From IMG/VR virus record IMGVR_UViG_3300043410_001892, positions 247,145 through 311,144 of that record: 64,000 nucleotides of DNA, one strand, 5' to 3'. The notes beneath the pieces are model-generated. The model did not search any database and was not told the origin of the DNA. It saw only the letters and a list, made by a program, of their open reading frames with translations. This DNA is from a virus. Position numbers and translations under genes: made by a program. Positions 15,171-21,627 of the stretch are shown here, in pieces. Position 1 is the stretch's first letter. The number at the start of each line of letters is the position of its first letter.

Positions 15171-15255
15171 AGAATAGCTTGCTCAACCATTGAGCTTTAT
15201 CGCTAAGATAGCAATAATGGAATCGAACCATTAAATAATTTGCTGTGACTATTCT
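15171..15255 (-). ncRNA. Y-RNA-like element 5, tRNA-mimic type
   Basis: End stem AGAATAG/CTATTCT, motif TCACAGC, then T-arm AATGG-TTCGATT-CCATT, closed acceptor TATTGCT/AGCGATA joined by a 5-base linker at 15205-15209, then D-arm GCTC-AATGGTT-GAGC. T-arm before D-arm with a closed acceptor is the inside-out tRNA order of YrlA RNAs. The anticodon-side stem is shortest here. Confidence 0.7.
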
Positions 15256-15264
15256 TTATTAAAC

Positions 15265-15320
15265 AGGATAGAATTTATTTCAGATTAAGAGTCCAATTTA
15301 AATTATGCTGTTACTATCCT
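15265..15320 (-). ncRNA. Y-RNA-like element 6 (minimal)
   Basis: End stem AGGATAG/CTATCCT, motif TAACAGC, apical hairpin TTGGA-CTCTTAA-TCTGA, which resembles a Lys(CUU) anticodon arm. No D- or T-arm. 56 bases. Confidence 0.65.
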
Positions 15321-15324
15321 AAAC

Positions 15325-15398
15325 TGGCAGTCCCTGCAGGTATCGAACCTACGCTAGCAGAATCAAAATCTGCTGTGCTACCATTACACCAAGGAACA
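15325..15398 (-). tRNA. tRNA-Gln(UUG)
   Basis: Anticodon loop TTTTGAT between GCAGA and TCTGC (UUG), T-arm GTAGG-TTCGATA-CCTGC, encoded CCA; the acceptor has one mismatch at the first pair. Confidence 0.9.
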
Positions 15399-15405
15399 CT
15401 AATAT

Positions 15406-15491
15406 TGGTGGTTGCTGTTAGATTCGAACTAACGAAGCACTAAGGCGACAGATTTACAGTCTGCTGGTTTTAACCACTCACCCAAACAACC
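15406..15491 (-). tRNA. tRNA-Tyr(GUA)
   Basis: Type II tRNA with acceptor GGTTGTT/AGCAACC, anticodon loop CTGTAAA (GUA), long variable arm, T-arm GTTAG-TTCGAAT-CTAAC, encoded CCA. Confidence 0.93.
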
Positions 15492-15502
15492 ATGTTCTTT
15501 AT

Positions 15503-15736
15503 TTATACAAGTTCTTGATCGTTATGTGCAGTTTCGACTAAGTCTAATACACCTAACTTTCTCAAACGTTTTTCTAAAACTTTCAATCTATTTCTAATCT
15601 TAGATTTGTCACGTGGACGACCTGTTTTTTCAAGTAACTCTTTAACTTGTGCTAAGTTTAAAGGTTTAAGTCTTGGGCGACCGTTACGTGTTAGTTTAGG
15701 ATTAGCTGTTCTGTTTGCTTTACTAATTGTAGACAT
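15503..15736 (-). CDS. Small basic protein
   Basis: 77 residues, Arg/Lys-rich (NGRPRLKPLNLAQVKELLEK, KSKIRNRLKVLEKRLRKLG) with a likely helix-turn-helix-sized helical core. It overlaps the end of the gene at 15723 by 14 bases. Possibly a nucleic-acid-binding protein; no family recognised. Confidence 0.6.
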   Translation of the reverse strand: MSTISKANRTANPKLTRNGRPRLKPLNLAQVKELLEKTGRPRDKSKIRNRLKVLEKRLRKLGVLDLVETAHNDQELV

Positions 15737-16088
15737 GTTTTTCCTTTACTTTATTAATCATAGTGGTTAGCTGTTCATTAGTAAAATGATCAGGAACATT
15801 TATATGAAAAATGTTTCTGCCATCTTGTTTTTCAACTTGAACAATATCCTTAGTTTCTTCTACATCAATGTTTTCTACAAGTTCAATTGAAGTTGTATTT
15901 GACATTATAACTAAGTTTGCAGGTTCTACATGTTTAGCAAACGTAGTCTTAATATTTTCCATATATTCCATAGCATGTCTTGCTGGCATATTACCTACAT
16001 CAACTTTAACTATTAGAATACTGTTTTCAGTTAGTTTTTGCTTATCTAAAATCTGTATTGAATTTTCACTTAATTCTATTGTTTGCAT
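15723..16088 (-). CDS. Unknown protein
   Basis: 121 residues, soluble, alternating beta strands (SILIVKVDVGN, NLVIMSNTTSIELV) and helices with a NMPARHAMEYMENIK segment. It starts the unit driven by the promoter at 16117-16144. No family recognised. Confidence 0.6.
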   Translation of the reverse strand: MQTIELSENSIQILDKQKLTENSILIVKVDVGNMPARHAMEYMENIKTTFAKHVEPANLVIMSNTTSIELVENIDVEETKDIVQVEKQDGRNIFHINVPDHFTNEQLTTMINKVKEKHVYN

Positions 16089-16116
16089 ATTTGCCTTTGT
16101 TATTTAGTATGTGTAT

Positions 16117-16144
16117 ATTATACACGTTTAAAACTAGTTGTCAA
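16117..16144 (-). promoter_or_regulatory. Consensus sigma70 promoter
   Basis: Minus strand: TTGACA, 16 bases, TATAAT, within the 3' end of the small gene at 16134-16298. Confidence 0.75.
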
Positions 16145-16298
16145 GTAAATAATTTTTGTATTCTTGTTTAATTAAATCTTCAATAGCAGCACTTACATCA
16201 ATACCATTTGGATTATTCATATCTTCTTTTGCTTCTTGAGTGACATTTGTTTCAAAAAACTTATCACGCCATTCTGCATAATCTAACTTATTTGCCAT
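16134..16298 (-). CDS. Small acidic protein
   Basis: 54 residues (MANKLDYAEWRDKFFETN..., ending KNYLLDN). Its start overlaps the end of the gene at 16288 by 11 bases, which supports coupled translation. Function unknown. Confidence 0.55.
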   Translation of the reverse strand: MANKLDYAEWRDKFFETNVTQEAKEDMNNPNGIDVSAAIEDLIKQEYKNYLLDN

Positions 16299-16431
16299 GT
16301 TTCTTAAAATCCTTAACTAAATGTTTAAGAATGTCGTGCTCAAGATTGATATGTGCAGTAATATTTTTAGTAGGTTCAAATGTCCATTTACCGTTTAACT
16401 TACGAGGTTTTTTTGGTAATTTAGTTTTCAT
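16288..16431 (-). CDS. Small basic protein
   Basis: 47 residues, MKTKLPKKPRKLNGKWTFE at the N-terminus, Lys-rich. It lies 3 bases after the stop of the gene at 16435 and overlaps the next. Function unknown. Confidence 0.55.
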   Translation of the reverse strand: MKTKLPKKPRKLNGKWTFEPTKNITAHINLEHDILKHLVKDFKKHGK

Positions 16432-16434
16432 TCT

Positions 16435-16617
16435 TTATCCTTTGTTTTTAAATTCTGCTGCAACATCGTCAATTGTTGCGTGATTGCCATGTGAATTAGA
16501 AATAAATTCTTCTTTTGGTTCTTCTTTTTCTTTTTTATTAAATATCTTATCCCAGTTTTCATCAAACTGTGATTTGCTAATGCCTAATGGGCGCATTCTA
16601 CTACCTTTGCCTGCCAT
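16435..16617 (-). CDS. Small charged protein
   Basis: 60 residues, MAGKGSRMRPLGISKSQFDENWDKIF then a Lys/Glu-rich stretch. The N-terminal block recalls short phage proteins of unknown function with 'GKGSxxRP'. AAGGAG lies 6 bases before the ATG. Confidence 0.65.
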   Translation of the reverse strand: MAGKGSRMRPLGISKSQFDENWDKIFNKKEKEEPKEEFISNSHGNHATIDDVAAEFKNKG

Positions 16618-16639
16618 AAAATCTCCTTAACGTATAGAT

Positions 16640-16840
16640 TTAACCCCATGTTAAACCTACAAGCATTGAATGTTTAGGATCTTTAAACTGCATCCTAACC
16701 TCTCCTTGAAAACAATGCCATTTGTAATCTTGATTATGTATCCAACCTTTTTCTCTACACCATTTTGATATTTCTAATCCTTTAGCAAAATTACCTGGTA
16801 TTGTTACATATCCATTTTCGTGTGCGTAATCTGTATTCAT
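16640..16840 (-). CDS. Small protein of the aromatic-tail paralogue family
   Basis: 66 residues ending EVRMQFKDPKHSMLVGLTWG, the same C-terminal pattern as the tandem genes at 26952-28046. The N-terminal part is a short helix (GLEISKWCREKGW). No strong ribosome site. Function unknown. Confidence 0.55.
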   Translation of the reverse strand: MNTDYAHENGYVTIPGNFAKGLEISKWCREKGWIHNQDYKWHCFQGEVRMQFKDPKHSMLVGLTWG

Positions 16841-16863
16841 ATTTTTATTTGTAAGGTTGTTGC

Positions 16864-16926
16864 AGGATGGGATTGAGCTTTTTTAGATCCAAATTCTAAC
16901 GCTTAATTGTTTGCAGTTACCATCCT
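16864..16926 (-). ncRNA. Y-RNA-like element 7 (minimal)
   Basis: End stem AGGATGG/CCATCCT, motif TAACTGC, apical hairpin TTAGA-ATTTGGA-TCTAA (5 bp, 7-base loop, anticodon-arm-like). Preceded by AAGTTTT as in most copies. Confidence 0.7.
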
Positions 16927-16940
16927 AAAACTTGTTTATC

Positions 16941-17066
16941 AGAATGCATTTTAATTTTCCAGCGCGTCTACTACTTTCGCCATATGCGTTATTCAACGCA
17001 TAGTAGGATTTGCACCTACACGTTATAAAACACTGGATTCCATTAAAAGTATGCAGTTAGCATTCT
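16941..17066 (-). ncRNA. Y-RNA-like element 8, tRNA(Leu)-mimic type
   Basis: End stem AGAATGC/GCATTCT, motif TAACTGC, TTTTAAT/ATTAAAA helix, then CTGGA/TCCAG (anticodon-stem position), Leu-like long variable segment, T-arm GTAGG-TGCAAAT-CCTAC, closed acceptor TATGCGT/ACGCATA with a 6-base linker (16990-16995), and a Leu-type D-arm GCG-AAAGTAGTAGA-CGC. A circularly permuted type II tRNA shape on the family stem. Confidence 0.75.
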
Positions 17067-17070
17067 ATTT

Positions 17071-17146
17071 TGGTTGCGAAGGGTTGGAATCGAACCAACG
17101 TCCTCTGGGTTATGAGCCCAGCTATCTACCACTGATATACCTCGCA
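17071..17146 (-). tRNA. tRNA-Met(CAU), initiator-like
   Basis: Anticodon arm CTGGG-CTCATAA-CCCAG has the GGG:CCC pairs typical of initiator tRNA, and the 3' end CGCAACCA equals that of fMet tRNA. The 1-72 position is a weak T-A rather than the usual C-A mismatch. T-arm GTTGG-TTCGATT-CCAAC, encoded CCA. Confidence 0.88.
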
Positions 17147-17157
17147 TAATGTAAAAC

Positions 17158-17275
17158 AGGATCCGTTTAATATCGCGCTCTAACCGTTAAGCTAACTGCT
17201 ATATACATAGCAGTGTAGGATTCGAACCTACATCACGTGCTCCAAATGCAAATTATTGTATGCTGTTTAGATCCT
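17158..17275 (-). ncRNA. Y-RNA-like element 9, tRNA-mimic type
   Basis: End stem AGGATC/GATCCT, motif AAACAGC, then an ATTTGGA loop region, T-arm GTAGG-TTCGAAT-CCTAC, perfect closed acceptor ACTGCTA/TAGCAGT with a 6-base linker (17202-17207), then U8-A9 and D-arm GCT-TAACGGTTA-GAGC. Flanks GTTTT and GTTTTA fit the family. Confidence 0.75.
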
Positions 17276-17294
17276 AAAACTTTTAAAACTTATT

Positions 17295-17522
17295 AAAAAG
17301 AACCCAGTAAAGTTTTGGTTTCATCGAGTTGCTGCGGTCAACGTTTTACAGACGCCCTTTACTAGTTCCGCCTACATGACTACTATAGTAACTAGAATCG
17401 AAGTACTGTAAATACCCGAAACTCTCACTCGTTACCAGTTCGAGTCTATAACTCCCAAAATGTTATTTTTCCATATAACATTATGACCTTTCGGAACTGT
17501 TTTCAGTAGTTAGGTTCTTTTT
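17295..17522 (-). ncRNA. Large structured RNA with family-like ends
   Basis: 10-bp closing stem AAAAAGAACC/GGTTCTTTTT followed by TAACTAC, close to the family motif but not identical. The 200-base interior contains ATGTTAT/ATAACAT, ACTCG/CGAGT, TTTACAG/CTGTAAA, ACTAG-type and GTTG/CAAC stems. I could not match it to tmRNA, RNase P or a group I intron. Possibly a Y-RNA-like member with a large module. Confidence 0.5.
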
Positions 17523-17537
17523 AATAAATTCTTTAAC

Positions 17538-17608
17538 AGGTTCCACAAAGTGGGCAAATGTACGGAACATCTTTTCCGTAAGTCTGCAATAATTGCTGTA
17601 GGAAACCT
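17538..17608 (-). ncRNA. Y-RNA-like element 10
   Basis: End stem AGGTTTC(C)/GGAACCT with one bulge, motif CTACAGC, apical ACGGAA/TTCCGT hairpin. Flanks AGTTTT and GTTAAA match the family. Confidence 0.6.
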
Positions 17609-17621
17609 AAAACTATTTAAC

Positions 17622-17673
17622 AGAATGTATTTAGTCATATTTCAAAATGAATTAAAGTTGCTGCAAACATTCT
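17622..17673 (-). ncRNA. Y-RNA-like element 11 (minimal)
   Basis: End stem AGAATGT/ACATTCT, motif TTGCAGC, short AT-rich apical part with TTCA/TGAA. Downstream flank GTTAAA. 52 bases; the most divergent motif. Confidence 0.5.
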
Positions 17674-17744
17674 ATAAACATATTGTACTACATTTTTACT
17701 ACTGTGTCAAGCATTTTTTAATTTTTTTACAAGGAGTTTTTAAC

Positions 17745-17857
17745 AGGTTTCACAGTCTTTAGTCAATTACTCTACCAGCTGAGCTAACTGCTCTTGCGAG
17801 CAGTGCAGGATTCGAACCTGCGACACGTTGATTGAAATTGTTTGCTGTAGGAAACCT
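17745..17857 (-). ncRNA. Y-RNA-like element 12, tRNA-mimic type (clearest copy)
   Basis: End stem AGGTTTC/GAAACCT extended by ACAG/CTGT and flanking AGTTTT/AAAACT; motif CTACAGC; ATTGA/TCAA(C) stem at the anticodon position; five-base variable loop GTGTC; T-arm GCAGG-TTCGAAT-CCTGC; perfect closed acceptor ACTGCTC/GAGCAGT with a GCAA tetraloop (17794-17797); U8-A9; D-arm GCTC-AGCTGGTA-GAGT. All tertiary-contact signature bases of a tRNA are kept, although the gene order is T-arm, acceptor, D-arm. Confidence 0.82.
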
Positions 17858-17868
17858 AAAACTTGATC

Positions 17869-18174
17869 CTAATCCTTTAGGATAGCTAATACTTCATCTT
17901 CACGCATAATGATGACTTCTTCGTCATGTAATTTGATAGGTGCCCCAGCATTCTTACCAAATACAATTCTATCACCAATTTTTACTTTTATTTCTCGAAA
18001 CTGTCCACCATCCATGTACTTCCCTGTTCCGATTGCTAGTACTGTCCCTAGTACTGATTTTTCTGTAGCTACAGGTGCAATTAAAATACCACCCGCACTA
18101 ACCTTTTCTTCTTCATCTTGTCTTACAACGATCCGATCGTGTAACGGAATAACATTATCTTTTGTTACTGCCAT
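17869..18174 (-). CDS. groES: GroES co-chaperonin
   Basis: 101 residues, typical GroES length. Family blocks: VIPLHDRIVVRQDEEEKVSAGGI (with mobile-loop region), LGTVLAIGTGKYM, VKIGDRIVFGKNAG and EEVIIMREDEVLAIL. It caps the GroEL chamber; no groEL is in the window, so it may pair with host GroEL as T4 Gp31 does. Own promoter. The Y-RNA island begins immediately downstream of its stop. Confidence 0.97.
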   Translation of the reverse strand: MAVTKDNVIPLHDRIVVRQDEEEKVSAGGILIAPVATEKSVLGTVLAIGTGKYMDGGQFREIKVKIGDRIVFGKNAGAPIKLHDEEVIIMREDEVLAILKD

Positions 18175-18205
18175 GTTGTGTACCTTTGTTGTTAAGTATG
18201 TGTAT

Positions 18206-18233
18206 ATTATACACTAATAAAACAGTTTGTCAA
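18206..18233 (-). promoter_or_regulatory. Promoter of groES and possibly the Y-RNA/tRNA island
   Basis: Minus strand: TTGACA, 16 bases, TATAAT, 32 bases before groES. No terminator is seen between groES and the first Y-RNA-like element, so read-through is likely. Confidence 0.8.
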
Positions 18234-18241
18234 GTATTTTT

Positions 18242-18304
18242 TTACAATTTATATGTAACTAAATATCCCAATAAAAATATTACTGCTACTGATACAAAAA
18301 ACAT
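18242..18304 (-). CDS. Tiny membrane peptide (20 residues)
   Basis: MFFVSVAVIFLLGYLVTYKL, almost entirely hydrophobic, with AGGAGG 4 bases before the ATG and immediately following the HAD gene. It looks like a single-span small protein; function unknown. Confidence 0.5.
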   Translation of the reverse strand: MFFVSVAVIFLLGYLVTYKL

Positions 18305-18766
18305 CTAACCTCCTAGGAATATTTCTCTCATTTCGTTTATGTTGCGTGTAGTTAGACCAATGGCGCCATCTACATGTACAAAGCGTGATTTTTGATAATC
18401 AAGCATATCTGATGTATCATCAAGGATTACATAATTATAATCTTCATTATGTTCTTGCAACCATTTTTCTATTTCGTAACCACGATCCCAACCTTTTTTT
18501 GAAAAATCAGGATCACTTTGTCTAGTCTGTGGAGTTACACCAATAATACGTGTTCTACAACAAAATCCTGCACGATACAATATCTCTTTCATTTCTTGCA
18601 AGCTATGTAGAATACGCCAAGAAGAACTTATTACGATTTCACAATCAACTTCTTCACAAAATACTCTAAGCATTACAAGTTTATTGTTTATTAAATGAAT
18701 GCCTTCAGCCAGACTGGCGTCGTTGTTAAGGACGCCATCGATATCTAAGAATAGTAATCGTTTCAT
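18305..18766 (-). CDS. HAD-superfamily phosphatase
   Basis: 153 residues. Motif I LFLDIDGVLNND (nucleophile Asp8, acid Asp10), motif II SSSWR and motif IV ILDDTSDM. This small HAD group, with a 'swiss army knife' domain, is common in phages and may dephosphorylate nucleotides or polynucleotide 3' ends. Its start overlaps the previous gene (ATGA). Confidence 0.85.
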   Translation of the reverse strand: MKRLLFLDIDGVLNNDASLAEGIHLINNKLVMLRVFCEEVDCEIVISSSWRILHSLQEMKEILYRAGFCCRTRIIGVTPQTRQSDPDFSKKGWDRGYEIEKWLQEHNEDYNYVILDDTSDMLDYQKSRFVHVDGAIGLTTRNINEMREIFLGG

Positions 18767-18915
18767 TTTTCAAACATTGCCTTAATGCCCGGACCTAATA
18801 CAAATACACAAAAGAAAGCTAAACCAAAACTTTCATTTAGTGATAAAATGTAACCATGGTCTTTGAAGATGAACCATGCTATTAAATAGAATATGATGCC
18901 AAGTATCGTGCTCAT
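18763..18915 (-). CDS. Small membrane protein
   Basis: 50 residues with two hydrophobic segments (ILGIIFYLIAWFIF and SFGLAFFCVFVLGPGI). Overlaps both neighbours by ATGA. Function unknown. Confidence 0.6.
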   Translation of the reverse strand: MSTILGIIFYLIAWFIFKDHGYILSLNESFGLAFFCVFVLGPGIKAMFEK

Positions 18916-19016
18916 TTCTTTTTCTCCTTTTCAATCTGCTTAAACGCTTCAACTGTTTTTGAGATTGCAACTCCAAACAATGTTCCAACTACTAAAGCTA
19001 TTGGTACTAACGGCAT
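18912..19016 (-). CDS. Small membrane protein
   Basis: 34 residues, one span (MPLVPIALVVGTLFGVAIS) then a Lys-rich tail. Overlaps both neighbours by a few bases. Function unknown. Confidence 0.55.
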   Translation of the reverse strand: MPLVPIALVVGTLFGVAISKTVEAFKQIEKEKKK

Positions 19017-19246
19017 TATTCACCTCTCAATGTTTTAAGTAAACCTACAAATGGATCTAAAAATAACACATGTATAGTACATAACATCAATGGTATTGGC
19101 CAAAAGAAGAAACAAAATATGATTAAAGATTTATAGTACCATGCGTCTTTAGGAGCCTCCTTAGAAATTACATGAATTGTAGCTCTAGCAACCATTAAGT
19201 AAAATACTACAAGACCAAAAATTCCTACTACTATTCCTGAATCCAT
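19016..19246 (-). CDS. Small membrane protein
   Basis: 76 residues, two spans (GIVVGIFGLVVFYLMVA and SLIIFCFFFWPIPLMLCTIH). The ATG at 19246 has GGAG upstream; its stop overlaps the next start (TAATG). Function unknown. Confidence 0.6.
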   Translation of the reverse strand: MDSGIVVGIFGLVVFYLMVARATIHVISKEAPKDAWYYKSLIIFCFFFWPIPLMLCTIHVLFLDPFVGLLKTLRGE

Positions 19247-19395
19247 TATGCTCTCCACATTAAAAATGCCCAGCCAAGCATTGCTCTTAGCCAGTGTATA
19301 GGATTAGCAACTTGTTTAGAACTTTCACATGTGAATGTGAAATACAACATACCTATAAATAGGTAAGCTGCTACAGTTAAAATAATCATAATCAT
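19246..19395 (-). CDS. Small membrane protein
   Basis: 49 residues, one span (MIMIILTVAAYLFIGMLYFT). Start overlaps the stop of the RNA ligase gene and its stop overlaps the next start. One of five consecutive tiny membrane genes. Confidence 0.55.
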   Translation of the reverse strand: MIMIILTVAAYLFIGMLYFTFTCESSKQVANPIHWLRAMLGWAFLMWRA

Positions 19396-20495
19396 TAGAT
19401 TTCCTCCTGTGTTAAGAACCAGTTACGTGCTACATATTTAACTCGAGACATAACATCTTTAATGTCAAGCTCGCTTGCAACTAAAGTATCAGTTTCTTCT
19501 TTAACAACATCATCAGAGATCCATTTTAAGAAAACCGGAATGCTTTTAGGTTCGATACTAATATTGTTACATTTCAAATATTCTAAACCTTGATTAAGTC
19601 TAGATTCAGTTACAACAGTTTCAGCAAACTCGTTAATAGAATTAACTTTTTCAATATCAACACTTGCTAGTGTTTTAACTTTAGATGAACTGTGTTTTTC
19701 ACCTTTAACTTTAAACATAAAGCGTGAGCTGTTATATCCAGGAGTAACACATTGCCAAACAATACCTTCACCTACACCTGTTACGCCAAATTGTTTAGCA
19801 ATTGGACAATTTTGTTCTACTTCAACAGTAAGTTCACCGAGTTTGTTTTGTGCAAGCTCAGGCTGATTGAAATCAATTTCCATTGTGTATGTTTTAAAAT
19901 CATACTTAGTAAATAAGTTGTCAGGGAAATCTAACCCGCGGAAGCCAACAATTTCTTTAGCGTATTCTACTGTTCGTTTAACTTGTTCAGCAGTAAAGTA
20001 AATACGAGTTTGTTCGCTTGTTGCTGGATCAACATGTGCGTCCCATGCAACAATACCAAAGATGATAAACATTTTAGGTACTTCACTAATACCTACACCT
20101 TTTTGTACGCCTTGTCCGCACCATTCACCAAAGATAGAATAATGTGTCAATGTACCTTCGTGAAAAGTGTTTGAAGCAGCTACTAATAAACTTTCAAATG
20201 CAGCGCGGTGTTTTACTGTGTAAGCAGCCCAACCAAAGTTGTCATTTACAACAGTTAAAATACGTTCGCGTGATTGAGCCCAAAAATCATGTAATTTAGT
20301 TGATTCGCAAGTAACACTAGCATTAGTGCCATGTGCCTTAACAGAACCTTCAAACGTTAAAGTTGGCATAGGTGCAAAGCGATCAATAATTGGATTGCCA
20401 TCTGCATCTAATCCTTTAAAGCTTGAACGACTTTTAACTTCCTTAACCACTTGTCTAAATTGATTGATACTTGGCCATGACATGTGTTTTTGCAT
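19395..20495 (-). CDS. RNA ligase, Rnl2-like
   Basis: 366 residues. Nucleotidyl-transferase motif I FEGSVKAHGTNASV places the AMP-accepting lysine at Lys53 (K-x-H-G-T-N as in T4 Rnl2). Later motifs: FGEWCGQGVQKG (III/IIIa), EGIVWQC (IV) and MFKVKGEKH (V). These enzymes seal 3'-OH/5'-phosphate RNA nicks. AGGAG precedes the ATG. A second, Rnl1-type ligase lies at 45.8 kb and a P-loop kinase at 6.4 kb, together suggesting tRNA repair against host anticodon nucleases. Confidence 0.88.
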   Translation of the reverse strand: MQKHMSWPSINQFRQVVKEVKSRSSFKGLDADGNPIIDRFAPMPTLTFEGSVKAHGTNASVTCESTKLHDFWAQSRERILTVVNDNFGWAAYTVKHRAAFESLLVAASNTFHEGTLTHYSIFGEWCGQGVQKGVGISEVPKMFIIFGIVAWDAHVDPATSEQTRIYFTAEQVKRTVEYAKEIVGFRGLDFPDNLFTKYDFKTYTMEIDFNQPELAQNKLGELTVEVEQNCPIAKQFGVTGVGEGIVWQCVTPGYNSSRFMFKVKGEKHSSSKVKTLASVDIEKVNSINEFAETVVTESRLNQGLEYLKCNNISIEPKSIPVFLKWISDDVVKEETDTLVASELDIKDVMSRVKYVARNWFLTQEEI

Positions 20496-20528
20496 AGTGT
20501 ACTCCTGTTGTTTGTTAAATAAAAATAT

Positions 20529-20557
20529 ATTATATTATAAGTGTATAGTAATGTCAA
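20529..20557 (-). promoter_or_regulatory. Promoter of the RNA ligase operon
   Basis: Minus strand: TTGACA, 17 bases, TATAAT, overlapping the end of the feoA-like gene. An alternative TATAAT closer by 5 bases would leave too short a spacer. Confidence 0.65.
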
Positions 20558-20778
20558 ACTTTTTTAATAAGTATTTGCGCCGCAAGATCTTTTCTTAAAG
20601 TTAGTGAAAATCCACGTAATTTAAGTTCTATAGGGTCTCCAAGTGGAGCAACTCTAACTACAGTCACTTCTGTGTTACGAGTTAGCCCCATGGTAAGTAA
20701 TTGTTTTCTTACAGGTGTATTTTCTAAATAACCTTGAACAATTGCAGATTCATTTACTTTTAAGAGATCTAGAGTCAT
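20554..20778 (-). CDS. feoA: FeoA-domain protein
   Basis: 74 residues of the SH3-like FeoA fold: VQGYLENTPVRKQLLTMGLT, EVTVVRVAPLGDPIELKLRG and FSLTLRKDLAAQILIK. FeoA helps FeoB import ferrous iron. No feoB is seen, so the phage protein may modulate the host transporter. Iron supply could link to heme oxygenase at 38.4 kb. Confidence 0.88.
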   Translation of the reverse strand: MTLDLLKVNESAIVQGYLENTPVRKQLLTMGLTRNTEVTVVRVAPLGDPIELKLRGFSLTLRKDLAAQILIKKV

Positions 20779-20779
20779 A

Positions 20780-21400
20780 TTAGTTCACATATTGAATTTC
20801 AGTTTGAGTAACATAAACGGTTGCTAATTTATCAAAATATCCGCACCATGGAAAATGACTAAACGCAAATTCTTGTCCATCAGAAGTATGCAAAGTTGTA
20901 GTTACTGAACCAGTACCGCTACTTTGAATATATTTGTAAGTAGTATTATGTGGTAACGTTATGTTAGTGATATTCTTATCGGCTAGTTCTTTTTTAATAG
21001 TTCCGTAGCCGTTGATATTATCATAATGTTCAGAATCCCATAAGAATCTTTCAAGTTCTTCTGCAGCAGCTAAATCATAGAATACACCAATAGTTTCAGT
21101 ACTCTCGCATTCGGCTCTACCAAATGAATCACCGGTATCCCATTCTACCCATACCACATACACTTCATCACCAGGTTTAAGTGGTAATTTAGTAACAACA
21201 TCTGGATGTGTAGTAGTTATTCTAGCTGATTTAAAGAAATTATAATATTCTTCACGCCAGTCACCATATTCTTCATCTTCTCGGTATGCATCAACTAGTG
21301 TACTTTCGATATACACTTCTAACCCAACTGGTTTATTTTCAAGTTTGTGAATATCGTAATCGTCTAATGATGGGTCAATATAATCTTCTTCATCTGTCAT
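20780..21400 (-). CDS. Unknown acidic protein
   Basis: 206 residues, strongly acidic N-terminus (MTDEEDYIDPSLDDYDIHKL), then GDEVYVVWVEWDTGDSFG and EFAFSHFPWCGYFDKLATVYV. The GDxVYVVWVEWDTGDSFG strand recalls small phage proteins, but I cannot name a family. Overlaps the next gene by 4 bases. Confidence 0.6.
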   Translation of the reverse strand: MTDEEDYIDPSLDDYDIHKLENKPVGLEVYIESTLVDAYREDEEYGDWREEYYNFFKSARITTTHPDVVTKLPLKPGDEVYVVWVEWDTGDSFGRAECESTETIGVFYDLAAAEELERFLWDSEHYDNINGYGTIKKELADKNITNITLPHNTTYKYIQSSGTGSVTTTLHTSDGQEFAFSHFPWCGYFDKLATVYVTQTEIQYVN

Positions 21401-21627
21401 TCTTGTTTCTCCTCATATACCCAATTGTAATAGTCTTTTGGATTCCACCATTCTAAGCCACAATAACAGGTTGGTATGTCTCCCTTTTGCGGTTGGTCGG
21501 CTCTGTTGAAAAATGTAAATCCGTCGGTGTAAAAACGTTCACCGCTGTGTAAATCTCTATTAGCAATAGCAACTAAATGCCCGTTTGGGCAAACGATAAA
21601 TGTACTGCGAGGGGTTGCAACTGTCAT
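21397..21627 (-). CDS. Small zinc-ribbon-like protein
   Basis: 76 residues with CPNGH near the N-terminus and CYCGLEW near the C-terminus, compatible with one zinc site. Overlaps both neighbours. Function unknown. Confidence 0.55.
   Translation of the reverse strand: MTVATPRSTFIVCPNGHLVAIANRDLHSGERFYTDGFTFFNRADQPQKGDIPTCYCGLEWWNPKDYYNWVYEEKQE

Noticed and set aside
15265-15320. Armless mitochondrial-type tRNA-Lys(CUU)
   Set aside because: The end stem and TAACAGC motif are shared with elements that contain complete tRNA-like modules inside, so the 7-bp stem is better read as the family stem than as an acceptor stem. No CCA is encoded, unlike the true tRNAs here.
17550-17762. 70-codon plus-strand open frame
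   Set aside because: Lies across three Y-RNA-like elements with no ribosome site.
16941-17857. Permuted functional tRNA genes needing ligation at the anticodon
   Set aside because: A consistent splice position giving proper anticodon loops could not be found for all four copies; the Y-RNA interpretation explains the shared stem and motif. Kept as an alternative.
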